A DNA stretch of 64,000 bases from Plantibacter auratus. Its GTDB lineage: Bacteria > Actinomycetota > Actinomycetes > Actinomycetales > Microbacteriaceae. The notes under the pieces are model-generated. The model did no database searches, was not told the DNA's origin, and saw only the letters and a program-made list of their open reading frames with translations. The stretch's first letter is position 1. The number at the start of each line of letters is the position of its first letter. The DNA lies in contig NZ_JBOBFV010000002.1 in the NCBI RefSeq assembly GCF_050587365.1, positions 434,001-498,000 on the forward strand. The letters run 5' to 3'. The position numbers and the translations under genes are program-made. Shown piece by piece: positions 41,493-49,126 of this stretch.

Positions 41493-41936
41493 ATGCGCAT
41501 CGTCATCATGGGTCGAGGCGTCATCGGGGTGACCTACGGTTGCGTCCTGCGTGAAGCCGGCCACGAGGTCCAGCACCTCCTTCGTGACGCCGACCCGCGG
41601 GCCCGGCCGGCGACCACCACGGTCGACCTCCTCGACGGACGCGAGCAGCCACCGGTCGACCGCTCGTTCCGGTATCCGCTCACCCCGGTGACGTTCGATC
41701 CGGAGACGGTCGACCTCGTCCTCGTCTCCGTTCCGGCCGAGGCACTCGCCGCGCGCGTCATGGTCCTCATGTTCCGGAAGGACGTCCTCAGTCGGCGCAT
41801 CATGGAGCTGCACCACAACACGGACGATATCCTGGCGCTCATGTCGGAAGTCCACGTGTCGGCCACCGAATCGGCTGTCCCCGTCCCCGGGTTCACCCGC
41901 GACCTCGGTCGCGCGCGGGACGCCCTCGCCTCGTGA
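41493..41936 (+). pseudogene. Ketopantoate-reductase-like remnant with an internal deletion
   Basis: The 147-residue frame starts as a normal ApbA/PanE protein (GRGVIGVTYGCVLREAGHEV, loop at 7-12) and keeps the Rossmann half up to DLVLVSVPAEAL near residue 83. It then jumps to a segment that in family members lies near the C-terminus (FRKDVLSRRIMELHHNTDDILALM). About 200 residues, including the catalytic Lys region, are missing, while the frame stays open. A ribosome site GGAG is intact. It is probably a decayed enzyme kept because it is coupled (GTGA) to the downstream TetR gene. The intact paralogue is at 34049-34945. Confidence 0.6.
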
Positions 41937-42466
41937 ACGCGCTCAGCCCGACGTCGTCACGCGCCCGCGAACACCTGCGGCAGGCCGCCGTCGCCGAGTT
42001 CCGGGAACGCGGCTTCTGGCGGACGACGATGGATCACGTCCGACTGGCGGCGGACGTCTCGCGCGGAGGCCTGTACTACCAATACGCCAACACCGAGGAG
42101 ATCTTGCTCGACGCGCTTGCGCACGAGCGCTCAGGAGACGAGGCGAACGACCTCGAGGGCTTCCTCACCGAACAGGCGACCGCGCTCCACGACATCGACG
42201 CGACCCTCCGCCCGATCGCCTACGAATACGTCCTCGGTCTGCCTGCCGACCATCGTCGCGCTCTCCTCGCGGAGCAGTTCCGGCAGGCCGAAGGAGTCGT
42301 GGTCGGGATGCTCGGCGAGGTCTCCGGCGTCGACGATCGGGCGTTCCTCGCCCGGCAGATCGTCAGGCGCCTCGAAGGACTGTCGATCGCAGCCATGGCG
42401 GGAGCACTCGACGACGTGGACCTGGAACGCGAGCTCGCCGACCTCCGCACCCTGGCTGCGGGATGA
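41933..42466 (+). CDS. TetR family transcriptional regulator
   Basis: A 177-residue repressor. The helix-turn-helix lies at about 30-52 (TTMDHVRLAADVSRGGLYYQYAN) and the rest is helical. GTG 41933 overlaps the upstream stop. A perfect palindrome (41447-41460) sits in the promoter of the two-gene unit, which points to autoregulation. The enzyme it once controlled may be the upstream reductase, now deleted internally. Confidence 0.84.
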   Translation: MNALSPTSSRAREHLRQAAVAEFRERGFWRTTMDHVRLAADVSRGGLYYQYANTEEILLDALAHERSGDEANDLEGFLTEQATALHDIDATLRPIAYEYVLGLPADHRRALLAEQFRQAEGVVVGMLGEVSGVDDRAFLARQIVRRLEGLSIAAMAGALDDVDLERELADLRTLAAG

Positions 42467-42511
42467 GCCGGCGTGTCCTGCGACGATGCGCCGCGTTGCG
42501 ATACTGAAGGG

Positions 42512-43054
42512 ATGCCAGCGTTGACCCTCCGCCCCCTCGAACGTCCTCGGGACGACGACGCGTTCGTCGAGTTCCTGAGCGCACACGAGTTCCCGTTCCA
42601 CATGCAGCCGCGACCGACCACGGAGGAGGCTCGCAAACGCCTGACCTCCGGCATCGTCGACGGGCCCGGCGCCTTCGGATGTTGGGTACTCGCAGACGGT
42701 GAGGTGGTGGGAATCGTCACCCTCGAGGACCTCGAGGACGACACGGCGTTGATCGACCTGCGGCTCGCCGAAGACGCGCGAGGGCGCGGGATCGGCACGG
42801 CGGTCCTGCCGGTCATCGTCACCGAGGTGTTCGGCCGGTTCCCGTCGGTTCGCAAGCTCGAGGGGCAGACCCGCGAGGACAACGTCGCCATGCGTCGTGC
42901 CTTCCGTCGGGCTGGCTGGGTGAAGGAGGCCCACTACCGCGAGGGCTGGCCCGTGGCCGGCGGACAGCCGCTCGCATCGGTCGCCTACGCGATCCTCCGC
43001 AGCGACGTGCAGTCGGGCACGACGACGCCGGTCCCTTGGGACGACGAGCCGTAA
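42512..43054 (+). CDS. GNAT family N-acetyltransferase
   Basis: A 180-residue acetyltransferase with the acetyl-CoA loop EDARGRGIGTAVLPVIV (RGxGIG), preceded by a strand (VVGIVTLEDLEDDTALIDLRL) and followed by TREDNVAMRRAFRRAGWVKEAHYREGW, the common RimJ/RimL-like C-terminal motif. Start ATG 42512 has GAAGGG upstream. Substrate unknown. Confidence 0.86.
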   Translation: MPALTLRPLERPRDDDAFVEFLSAHEFPFHMQPRPTTEEARKRLTSGIVDGPGAFGCWVLADGEVVGIVTLEDLEDDTALIDLRLAEDARGRGIGTAVLPVIVTEVFGRFPSVRKLEGQTREDNVAMRRAFRRAGWVKEAHYREGWPVAGGQPLASVAYAILRSDVQSGTTTPVPWDDEP

Positions 43055-43094
43055 GGCGCCGTCGACGAAGGCTCGCAAGCTGATCGCGCGGACA

Positions 43095-43811
43095 TCACAG
43101 CAGGAGCTGACGCACCCTCTGTCGAGATGCCTCGGCGAAGCCCAAGGTGTCGAAGACCCCGTCCGCATCGGCGACGAACGCTCGCACGTGCGGCGTCACC
43201 TCGTCGAGGAAGGCGTCGACCTGCTCCGAGGTCCAGGAGGCCTGGCGGTCGTGGGTCGGGCCGCCGTGGGGCGCTGTTCCGGCCATGGCACGCACCGATG
43301 CCGCGTAGTCGTCGACGATGGCCTCATCGGTGACGCCGGCGTTGGCGAGGAGGAGCGCGCTGATCATGCCGGTGCGGTCCCGGCCGGCTGCGCAGTGCAC
43401 CAGGATCCCGGGTTCGGATGATGCGACCGCTTCGAGCGCACCGCGGACGAGCTCCGGCAGGATACGCACATTGTGCGGCCAGTACTCCGGGGAGTCGAGG
43501 ATCGGAAGACACACCGCGCGGAACTCCGGATCGGTCTGATCCTCGGTCGGCGCGAGCGTCATCACCAGCTCGGCTGGTGGCCGGACACCAGGGTCGGTTT
43601 CGCGCGCCCCGGTCTCATCGACGCTGCGGAGATCGACCACGGACCGCAGCCCCCATCGCATCGCGGCGTCCCACCCTGCAGCGGTGAGCAGCTCGCGTCG
43701 AGGACCCCGCGCGATGCGCCCGCGCGCTGTCAGGCCGGTGGACGACAGCGGTGTCGGCAGGCCGCCGAGATCCCTGAGGTTGCGCAGGCCGTCCCAGTCC
43801 AGATTCCGCAT
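43095..43811 (-). CDS. Tyrosine/dual-specificity protein phosphatase
   Basis: A 238-residue phosphatase of the Y_phosphatase3 (actinobacterial PtpB-like) group. The P-loop HCAAGRDRTGM holds catalytic Cys140 and Arg146 (CX5R). The N-terminus NLRDLGGLPT is the family signature. It dephosphorylates Tyr or phosphoinositide-like substrates; whether it is exported is not indicated. TACGCT lies 7 nt before the ATG (leaderless pattern). Confidence 0.88.
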   Translation of the reverse strand: MRNLDWDGLRNLRDLGGLPTPLSSTGLTARGRIARGPRRELLTAAGWDAAMRWGLRSVVDLRSVDETGARETDPGVRPPAELVMTLAPTEDQTDPEFRAVCLPILDSPEYWPHNVRILPELVRGALEAVASSEPGILVHCAAGRDRTGMISALLLANAGVTDEAIVDDYAASVRAMAGTAPHGGPTHDRQASWTSEQVDAFLDEVTPHVRAFVADADGVFDTLGFAEASRQRVRQLLL

Positions 43812-43856
43812 CTGGCAGAGCGTACCCGAACCGACCGTGCGGCTTCCGGCTGCGCG

Positions 43857-44012
43857 TTAGCGCTTGTTCGCAGCGCGTCGGATGGCACCGAAGACGATCG
43901 TGCCGATGATGAGGACGATGCCGATGATCCCGAGCCAGAGCAGACCCTTCAGCGCGAAGCCGACGATGGAGAGGATCGCCCAGATGACGAGGAGCACGAT
44001 GATGATCTGCAT
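43857..44012 (-). CDS. Small membrane protein (51 aa)
   Basis: A 51-residue protein with two hydrophobic helices (2-20 and 24-43) and the basic tail RRAANKR. GGAAC lies upstream of ATG 44012. It is 47 nt from the desaturase gene end on the same strand, so probably co-transcribed. Similar tiny membrane proteins are common in Microbacteriaceae; function unknown. Confidence 0.65.
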   Translation of the reverse strand: MQIIIVLLVIWAILSIVGFALKGLLWLGIIGIVLIIGTIVFGAIRRAANKR

Positions 44013-44059
44013 GGCTTGGGTTCCTGATTCCGTGGGGTGATGGTGGTCGGTGAGGTGGC

Positions 44060-45169
44060 TCAGTGTATGCGGAGCTCCGCGACGAGCGGGCACGCGAACG
44101 GATCGCGAGCTCCGAGGCCGACGCGGTTGAGGTAGCGGATGACGATGCCGTACGAGCGCAGCAGCGTGGTCTCGGTGTACGGGACGTCGAGTGCGGCGCA
44201 GTGGTCGCGAACGAGTCGTCGAGCCTCTTTGAGTGCGGGACGCGGCATCGAGGGGAACAGGTGGTGCTCGACCTGGTAGTTCAGGCCGCCCATGAGGAAC
44301 GACACCCACCATCCGCCGACGACGTTCCGCGACGTCAGGACCTGCCGGGAGAAGAAGTCGACGTTCGCGTCATTGGCGATCGTCGGCATCCCCTTGTGGT
44401 TCGGGGCGAACGAGGCACCCATCATGACGCCGAACACCGCGAGCTGCACACCGAGGAACGCGCACGCCATGCCGAACGGCAGGAACCAGAACACGACCGT
44501 GAGGATGATCCCGAAACGTGCGACGAGCATCACGCCCTCGATCACCCGGTCGCGCACGTCGGCCCGCGTCCCGACACCGCTGACGACGGAACGGATCGCG
44601 AGCCAGTGCAGGTTGAGGCCTTCGAGGGTGAGGAGAGGGAAGAACAGCCAACCCTGGTGGCGGTAGAAGACCTTCGCCGCCCGGTTCCGCACGGTGTCGA
44701 CGTCCTCCGGCAGGAAGCGGATCGTGTCGGGCTGGATGTCGGGGTCCTTGCCCACCGTGTTCGGGTTGCCGTGGTGACGGGTGTGCTTGTTCATCCACCA
44801 CGAGTAGCTCAGTCCAACCAGGAAGGTCCCGAGGAGGCGGCCCGCCCAGTCGTTCCACGCACGGGACTCGAACACCTGCCGATGCGCGGCCTCGTGCGAC
44901 AGGAAGGCGAACTGTGTGAACAGCACGCCCAGCGCCGCCGCGACCAACAACTGCAGCCAGGAGTCGCCGAGGAACGCGAAGGCGACCCAGCAGCCGGCGG
45001 TGGCCAGCACCAGGACGGCGAACAGCGTCCAGTAGAAGCCGTAGCGTCGTCGGAGCAGACCGGCCGACTTCACCTCGGCGAGGATCGCGGAGTAGCTCGA
45101 GGTCCCGCCTGTCCGGGGTCTCCCACTGGGGCCGGTCCTCCGGAACCCACTGCTGCGTTCGACCGTCAT
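44060..45169 (-). CDS. Membrane fatty-acid (acyl-CoA) desaturase
   Basis: A 369-residue di-iron desaturase. The three His boxes are present: HEAAH (92-96), HTRHH (129-133) and QVEHH near 300, the last in the front-end/acyl-CoA form YQVEHHLFP. Four or more membrane helices surround them. It would introduce a double bond into membrane lipids, for example on cooling. ATG 45169 is chosen: AGGG upstream and overlap with a short upstream ORF that stops at 45166 (ATGA). Confidence 0.9.
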   Translation of the reverse strand: MTVERSSGFRRTGPSGRPRTGGTSSYSAILAEVKSAGLLRRRYGFYWTLFAVLVLATAGCWVAFAFLGDSWLQLLVAAALGVLFTQFAFLSHEAAHRQVFESRAWNDWAGRLLGTFLVGLSYSWWMNKHTRHHGNPNTVGKDPDIQPDTIRFLPEDVDTVRNRAAKVFYRHQGWLFFPLLTLEGLNLHWLAIRSVVSGVGTRADVRDRVIEGVMLVARFGIILTVVFWFLPFGMACAFLGVQLAVFGVMMGASFAPNHKGMPTIANDANVDFFSRQVLTSRNVVGGWWVSFLMGGLNYQVEHHLFPSMPRPALKEARRLVRDHCAALDVPYTETTLLRSYGIVIRYLNRVGLGARDPFACPLVAELRIH

Positions 45170-45261
45170 CGGACGCCCTCCGCCGGTGCGACTGGCGGTC
45201 TCGTCGACCACGATGGTCGCCGACGGCGCGCGAGAAGAAGGCCGACGGGGTGCGTGCTCAT
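45166..45261 (-). CDS. Short leader ORF coupled to the desaturase (31 aa)
   Basis: A frame of 31 residues starting at ATG 45261 with GGAG 4 nt upstream and ending TGA at 45168-45166, so the stop overlaps the desaturase ATG (ATGA). The peptide is Arg/Pro-rich with no recognised motif. It could be a translational-coupling leader. It may also be chance; the desaturase has its own ribosome site. Confidence 0.35.
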   Translation of the reverse strand: MSTHPVGLLLARRRRPSWSTRPPVAPAEGVR

Positions 45262-45436
45262 GAGGCTCCTGGGCATCATCAGAAAGGACGAACAATCCGG
45301 CAACCGGGGTCTGGGGCAGCGCTCGTTCAGCGTAGAACGGCCCCGCGACCCGACGCAAATCCGCGTCAGCGCGTCTCGACAGCGGCGGTCATGGACGGCC
45401 TCCGGCCTCGGTTACGGTTGATCCGCTGATCAACAG

Positions 45437-46207
45437 ATGAGGACTGACACCGCCATGGACGACGCCCGCGAAGCACGGCTCATCGAGACGTTCGTGACCC
45501 TCACCGACAGCCTCGTCGCCGACTACGACGTCGTCGACGTGCTGCAGACACTGGTCGACCGGGCGGTCGAATTGTTCGACGCTGCCGCCGGGGCCATCCA
45601 TCTGGCCGACCGCGACGACGTCCTCCAGGTCGTCGCGTCCACGAGCGAGCGGAGCGAGTTCATCGGCCTCATGCAGCTCAACGCAGGCGAGGGACCCTGT
45701 ATCGCTGCGGTGACGAGCGGTGTCCTGGTGACCGCGGAGAGTGCCGAGGAGCTCCAGGAGCACTGGCCGAGGTTCGCCGAGGCGTCACAAGAACGCGGAT
45801 ACGCGGGCGTCCACGCGATCCCCATGCGGCTCCGCGACACGACCGTCGGGTCACTGAACCTGTTCCGCGAGACCGAGGGCGCCCTCAACGGTGCCGACGC
45901 CCGAGCCGGCCAGGCGCTGGCCGATGTCGCGACGATCAGCCTCCTCCAGCAGCGGACGATCGAGAACGCGACGCTCGCCACCGAGCAACTCCAACGTGCA
46001 CTCGACAGCCGGGTCGCCATCGAACAGGCGAAGGGGTATCTGGCCCGCGCGGCGGGGGTCGACATGGACACGGCCTTCGGGATGATCCGGCAGTACGCAC
46101 GCACCCGCCAGCGGCGGCTCGGTGACGTCGCCGCTGCGGTCGCCCGTGAGGAACTGCCGCTCGACGAGGTCACGGCAGTCGGCTCTCCGGGAGCGGACGG
46201 CGCCTGA
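45437..46207 (+). CDS. GAF and ANTAR domain-containing regulator
   Basis: A 256-residue protein: GAF sensor domain (about 15-165, with NAGEGPCIAAVTSGV and VHAIPMRLRDTTVGSLNLF) and an RNA-binding ANTAR domain (about 180-240, SRVAIEQAKGYLARAAGVDMDTAFGMIRQYAR). ANTAR proteins act on transcription antitermination hairpins. The GAF part may bind a small ligand or sense redox. The 45455 ATG is an alternative start with a weak AGGAC site. A desaturase gene diverges. Confidence 0.88.
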   Translation: MRTDTAMDDAREARLIETFVTLTDSLVADYDVVDVLQTLVDRAVELFDAAAGAIHLADRDDVLQVVASTSERSEFIGLMQLNAGEGPCIAAVTSGVLVTAESAEELQEHWPRFAEASQERGYAGVHAIPMRLRDTTVGSLNLFRETEGALNGADARAGQALADVATISLLQQRTIENATLATEQLQRALDSRVAIEQAKGYLARAAGVDMDTAFGMIRQYARTRQRRLGDVAAAVAREELPLDEVTAVGSPGADGA

Positions 46208-46323
46208 CCACCGTTGCGGCCGTGGGGTGGCTGGTCGATCCTCCACAACCCACTCCAAACTCAGCCGGAACAGGGCAGGATGGAGGTTCGAACATCACCG
46301 AGCACTCTCGAAGGAACACACCC

Positions 46324-46902
46324 ATGGCAGGCCTCAGCCTCTCCAAAGGCAACAACCTCTCGCTCACGAAGACCAGCCCAGGGCTGACCATCGCCACGGT
46401 CGGTCTCGGGTGGGACCCGCGCACCACCGTCGGCGTCGCGTTCGACCTCGACGCCTCCGCCATCCTCGTCGCCGAGAACGGCAAGATCCGAACCCCCGCG
46501 GACTTCATCTTCTACAACCAGATGTCGACGCCCGACGGCTCGGTCGTGCACCAGGGCGACAACCGCACCGGTGAGGGTGACGGCGACGACGAGCAGATCA
46601 CGATCGACCTCCGCGCCGTGGAGCCCGACGTCTCGCGCATCGTCATCGCGGTCTCCATCCACGACGCCGACAACCGCCGCCAGAACTTCGGCCAGGTCCG
46701 CGACGCCTTCTGCCGGGTCCTCGACCAGGACCAGCAGGAGATCGTCCGCTACGACCTCACCGAGGACGCCTCCCAGGAGACGGCGATGCTGTTCGCCGAG
46801 ATCTATCGGTACAACTCGGAGTGGAAGTTCCGTGCCGTCGGCCAGGGCTACACCACCGGCCTGGCAGGCATCGCGGGCGACTTCGGCGTCCCGCTCGACT
46901 GA
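46324..46902 (+). CDS. TerD family protein
   Basis: A 192-residue protein of the tellurite-resistance/stress TerD family, with the N-terminal AGLSLSKGNNLSLTK and the calcium-binding strands GLGWDPR, AFDLDASAILV and FYNQMSTPDGSVVHQGDNRTGEGDGDDEQI. TerD proteins bind calcium and act in phage, colicin and redox stress. AAGGAACACACCC is the ribosome site before ATG 46324. No other ter genes are adjacent; a distant TerC-family gene lies at 60861. Confidence 0.9.
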   Translation: MAGLSLSKGNNLSLTKTSPGLTIATVGLGWDPRTTVGVAFDLDASAILVAENGKIRTPADFIFYNQMSTPDGSVVHQGDNRTGEGDGDDEQITIDLRAVEPDVSRIVIAVSIHDADNRRQNFGQVRDAFCRVLDQDQQEIVRYDLTEDASQETAMLFAEIYRYNSEWKFRAVGQGYTTGLAGIAGDFGVPLD

Positions 46903-46914
46903 CCCTCCACGAGC

Positions 46915-46943
46915 CGAGCGCGGTCGGTGATCGCGCTCGTTTT
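46915..46943 (+). terminator. Rho-independent terminator of the TerD gene
   Basis: CGAGCGCG (46915-46922) pairs with CGCGCTCG (46932-46939) around 9 nt and is followed by TTTT (46940-46943), 12 nt past the TerD stop. This is a standard intrinsic terminator. Confidence 0.75.
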
Positions 46944-46978
46944 GGAGGTCGGGGCGGAATAGTGGTCGACTGACTACT

Positions 46979-49036
46979 GTGAACCACACCCATCGCGGAT
47001 CCGGCCGCCCTGTCCTGACGGCTCCTCGATCCCGGGGATGGCGGATGCTCGCCCTCGCGGTCGCAGGGGCGATCGCCTGCGGTACCCTGCCGGTCGCCGG
47101 ATCGGCGCTGGCAGTGGAACGCACCGAGGCTGTGACGCCCCGGACCGAGCCGGCTTCCCTGACCTCACAGGACACGACCGCGTGGCTCGATGGGATGCTG
47201 CCGGCCGCACTCGAACGCGAGGGGATCGCCGGCGCCGTCGTGTCGGTGGTGAGCGGCGGCGAGATCGTGGCGGAGCGCGGCTACGGCGTGGCGAGGGCTG
47301 GCACCGGGACCGCCGAAGCCGCGGCGGTCGACGTCGACCGGACGCTGTTCCGCATCGGGTCCGTGTCGAAGCTGATCACGGCGACCGCGGTCATGCAGCA
47401 GGTCGAAGCGGGAGCCGTCGATCTGGACGAACCCGTCCAGTCCTACCTCGACTTCACCCTGCCGGTGACGTTCGACACCCCCGTCACCCTCCGGCACCTC
47501 CTGACGCACACGGCCGGCTTCGAGGATCAGTTGGGCGGCCTCATCGCGTCGGCGCCCGCTGAGCCGAAGCCCCTCCGCGACACGGTGTCCGTCGACCCAC
47601 CCGAGCATCTCTTCGAGCCAGGCACGACGCCGTCCTACTCCAACTACTCCAATGGACTCGCCGCATACGTGGTCGAACGCGTCACCGGACAGCCGTTCGA
47701 GGAGTACGCCACCGAGCACATCCTCGATGCAGCCGGCATGGACGGAGCGACCTACGAGCAGCCGCTCTCTCCGGAACGGCAGCAGCACATGTCGGCCGGA
47801 TACCGGTTCGCCGGCTCAGCCGAGGTGCCGTTCGAGGTGGTCAGCCCGTCGCCGGCGGGTGCCGTCACCGCCACCGCCGGAGATCTGGCGGATTTCATGA
47901 ACGCTCAACTCGGCCACCCCGCCGCCGACGGGCGCACCCTCCTCGCCCCTGACCTGCTCGACGAGATGCACGCGCCGGCGCTCGGGGAGGAGCAGTTGGG
48001 GAACCTGGTGAACGGTCCGCAGATGACCCTCGGCTTCTTCGAGCGGGACCGCAACGGACATCGCGTCCTCAGCCACGCGGGCGACCTGACCGCGTTCCAC
48101 GCCCAACTCGAGATCTACCCCGATGACGACGCCGGCATCTTCATCTCGCTCAACAGCACCGGGATCCACGGCGACTCGAGCACGGCGATCCGCGACGCGA
48201 TCACGACCGGGTTCGCCGATCGCTACTTCCCGGAGGGGCGGCAGTCCCCCATGGCCACGGACACGGCCGCGGACCACGGCGCCGCACTGACGGGAACCTA
48301 TCAACTGTCACGTCGTGGTGAATCGACGTTCGTCCGACTGTTCTACATCCTCTCGAGCGTGGAGGTCGCCGCCGAGCAGGACGGCGTGGTCACGATCTCC
48401 GCGATCACCGACAGCGCCGGGACACCGCTTCGCTTCGTCGAGGTCGAACCATGGGTCTGGCAGGAGATCGGCGGTCAGCGTCGGGTCGCCGCTGCGACGG
48501 ACGGCGATCTGGTCACGGCCGTCGGGTTCGACCCGGCGTTCACGATGCAGCCCATGCCGACCGAGCGCGCGCTGGTCCCGATCGTCGCCGCCCTGTCGCT
48601 GATCGCCCTCGTCCTCGCCCTGATCGCATGGCCGCTCGGAGACCTACGTCGCGCGGGCCGCGATCAGCCCACGCCCTCCGATCGACGTGGACGCCTGCTC
48701 ACCTGGTGGACGCGGGGATCGATCCTCACCCTGATCGCCGCGGCACCGTTCTGGGCCGTCGTCGCGCAGGCGCTCATGTCCGACGGACCGGCGCCGTCGG
48801 CGATCGTCATCCGGATCGCGCAGATCCTGACCGCTGTCGCGGTGCTCGGGTGTGTTCCGAGCGCTTGGCGGGCGATCCGTGCGGCGCGAGGCGTCGGGTC
48901 GCCCGAGGAACGTCGTCACCGTCGGACGTCGACACTGCTCCGCGTCACCGGCGCGACGCTCGTCTCGCTCGCCTTCATCGGCCTCGGCTTCGTCGCGATC
49001 GTCGGAGGGCTCCTCCTCCCCGACCTCAGCTACTGA
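46979..49036 (+). CDS. Exported serine hydrolase (beta-lactamase class C-like) with C-terminal membrane helices
   Basis: A 685-residue protein with a signal-like N-terminus (cleavage about residue 45, GSALA), a PBP/beta-lactamase-type catalytic domain with Ser128-Val-Ser-Lys131 (SxxK), YSN at 220-222 and HAG near 365, a small beta domain, and about four C-terminal membrane helices (540-560, 580-605, 612-635, 655-680). The active site faces outside. Likely roles are a cell-wall peptide or ester hydrolase; a true beta-lactamase is less likely. GTG 46979 keeps the basic n-region of the signal. Confidence 0.82.
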   Translation: MNHTHRGSGRPVLTAPRSRGWRMLALAVAGAIACGTLPVAGSALAVERTEAVTPRTEPASLTSQDTTAWLDGMLPAALEREGIAGAVVSVVSGGEIVAERGYGVARAGTGTAEAAAVDVDRTLFRIGSVSKLITATAVMQQVEAGAVDLDEPVQSYLDFTLPVTFDTPVTLRHLLTHTAGFEDQLGGLIASAPAEPKPLRDTVSVDPPEHLFEPGTTPSYSNYSNGLAAYVVERVTGQPFEEYATEHILDAAGMDGATYEQPLSPERQQHMSAGYRFAGSAEVPFEVVSPSPAGAVTATAGDLADFMNAQLGHPAADGRTLLAPDLLDEMHAPALGEEQLGNLVNGPQMTLGFFERDRNGHRVLSHAGDLTAFHAQLEIYPDDDAGIFISLNSTGIHGDSSTAIRDAITTGFADRYFPEGRQSPMATDTAADHGAALTGTYQLSRRGESTFVRLFYILSSVEVAAEQDGVVTISAITDSAGTPLRFVEVEPWVWQEIGGQRRVAAATDGDLVTAVGFDPAFTMQPMPTERALVPIVAALSLIALVLALIAWPLGDLRRAGRDQPTPSDRRGRLLTWWTRGSILTLIAAAPFWAVVAQALMSDGPAPSAIVIRIAQILTAVAVLGCVPSAWRAIRAARGVGSPEERRHRRTSTLLRVTGATLVSLAFIGLGFVAIVGGLLLPDLSY

Positions 49037-49067
49037 CGGAGCTCGACGCGTCAGACGGCGCACGCAT

Positions 49068-49107
49068 GATCCCGCCCGAGGTGACGATGGTCACCTCGGA
49101 CGGGATC
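49068..49107. terminator. 18-bp hairpin between convergent genes
   Basis: Left arm 49068-49085 pairs with 49090-49107 (one mismatch) around a 4-nt loop, between the stop codons of the serine hydrolase (plus) and the GH43 gene (minus). It should stop both transcripts. Confidence 0.72.
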
Positions 49108-49126
49108 GATGCTGTGTCGGCGCGGG

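Noticed and set aside
45437..46902. Tellurite-resistance operon
   Set aside because: Only one TerD gene is here and the TerC-family gene is 14 kb away under a manganese riboswitch, so no ter operon is supported.
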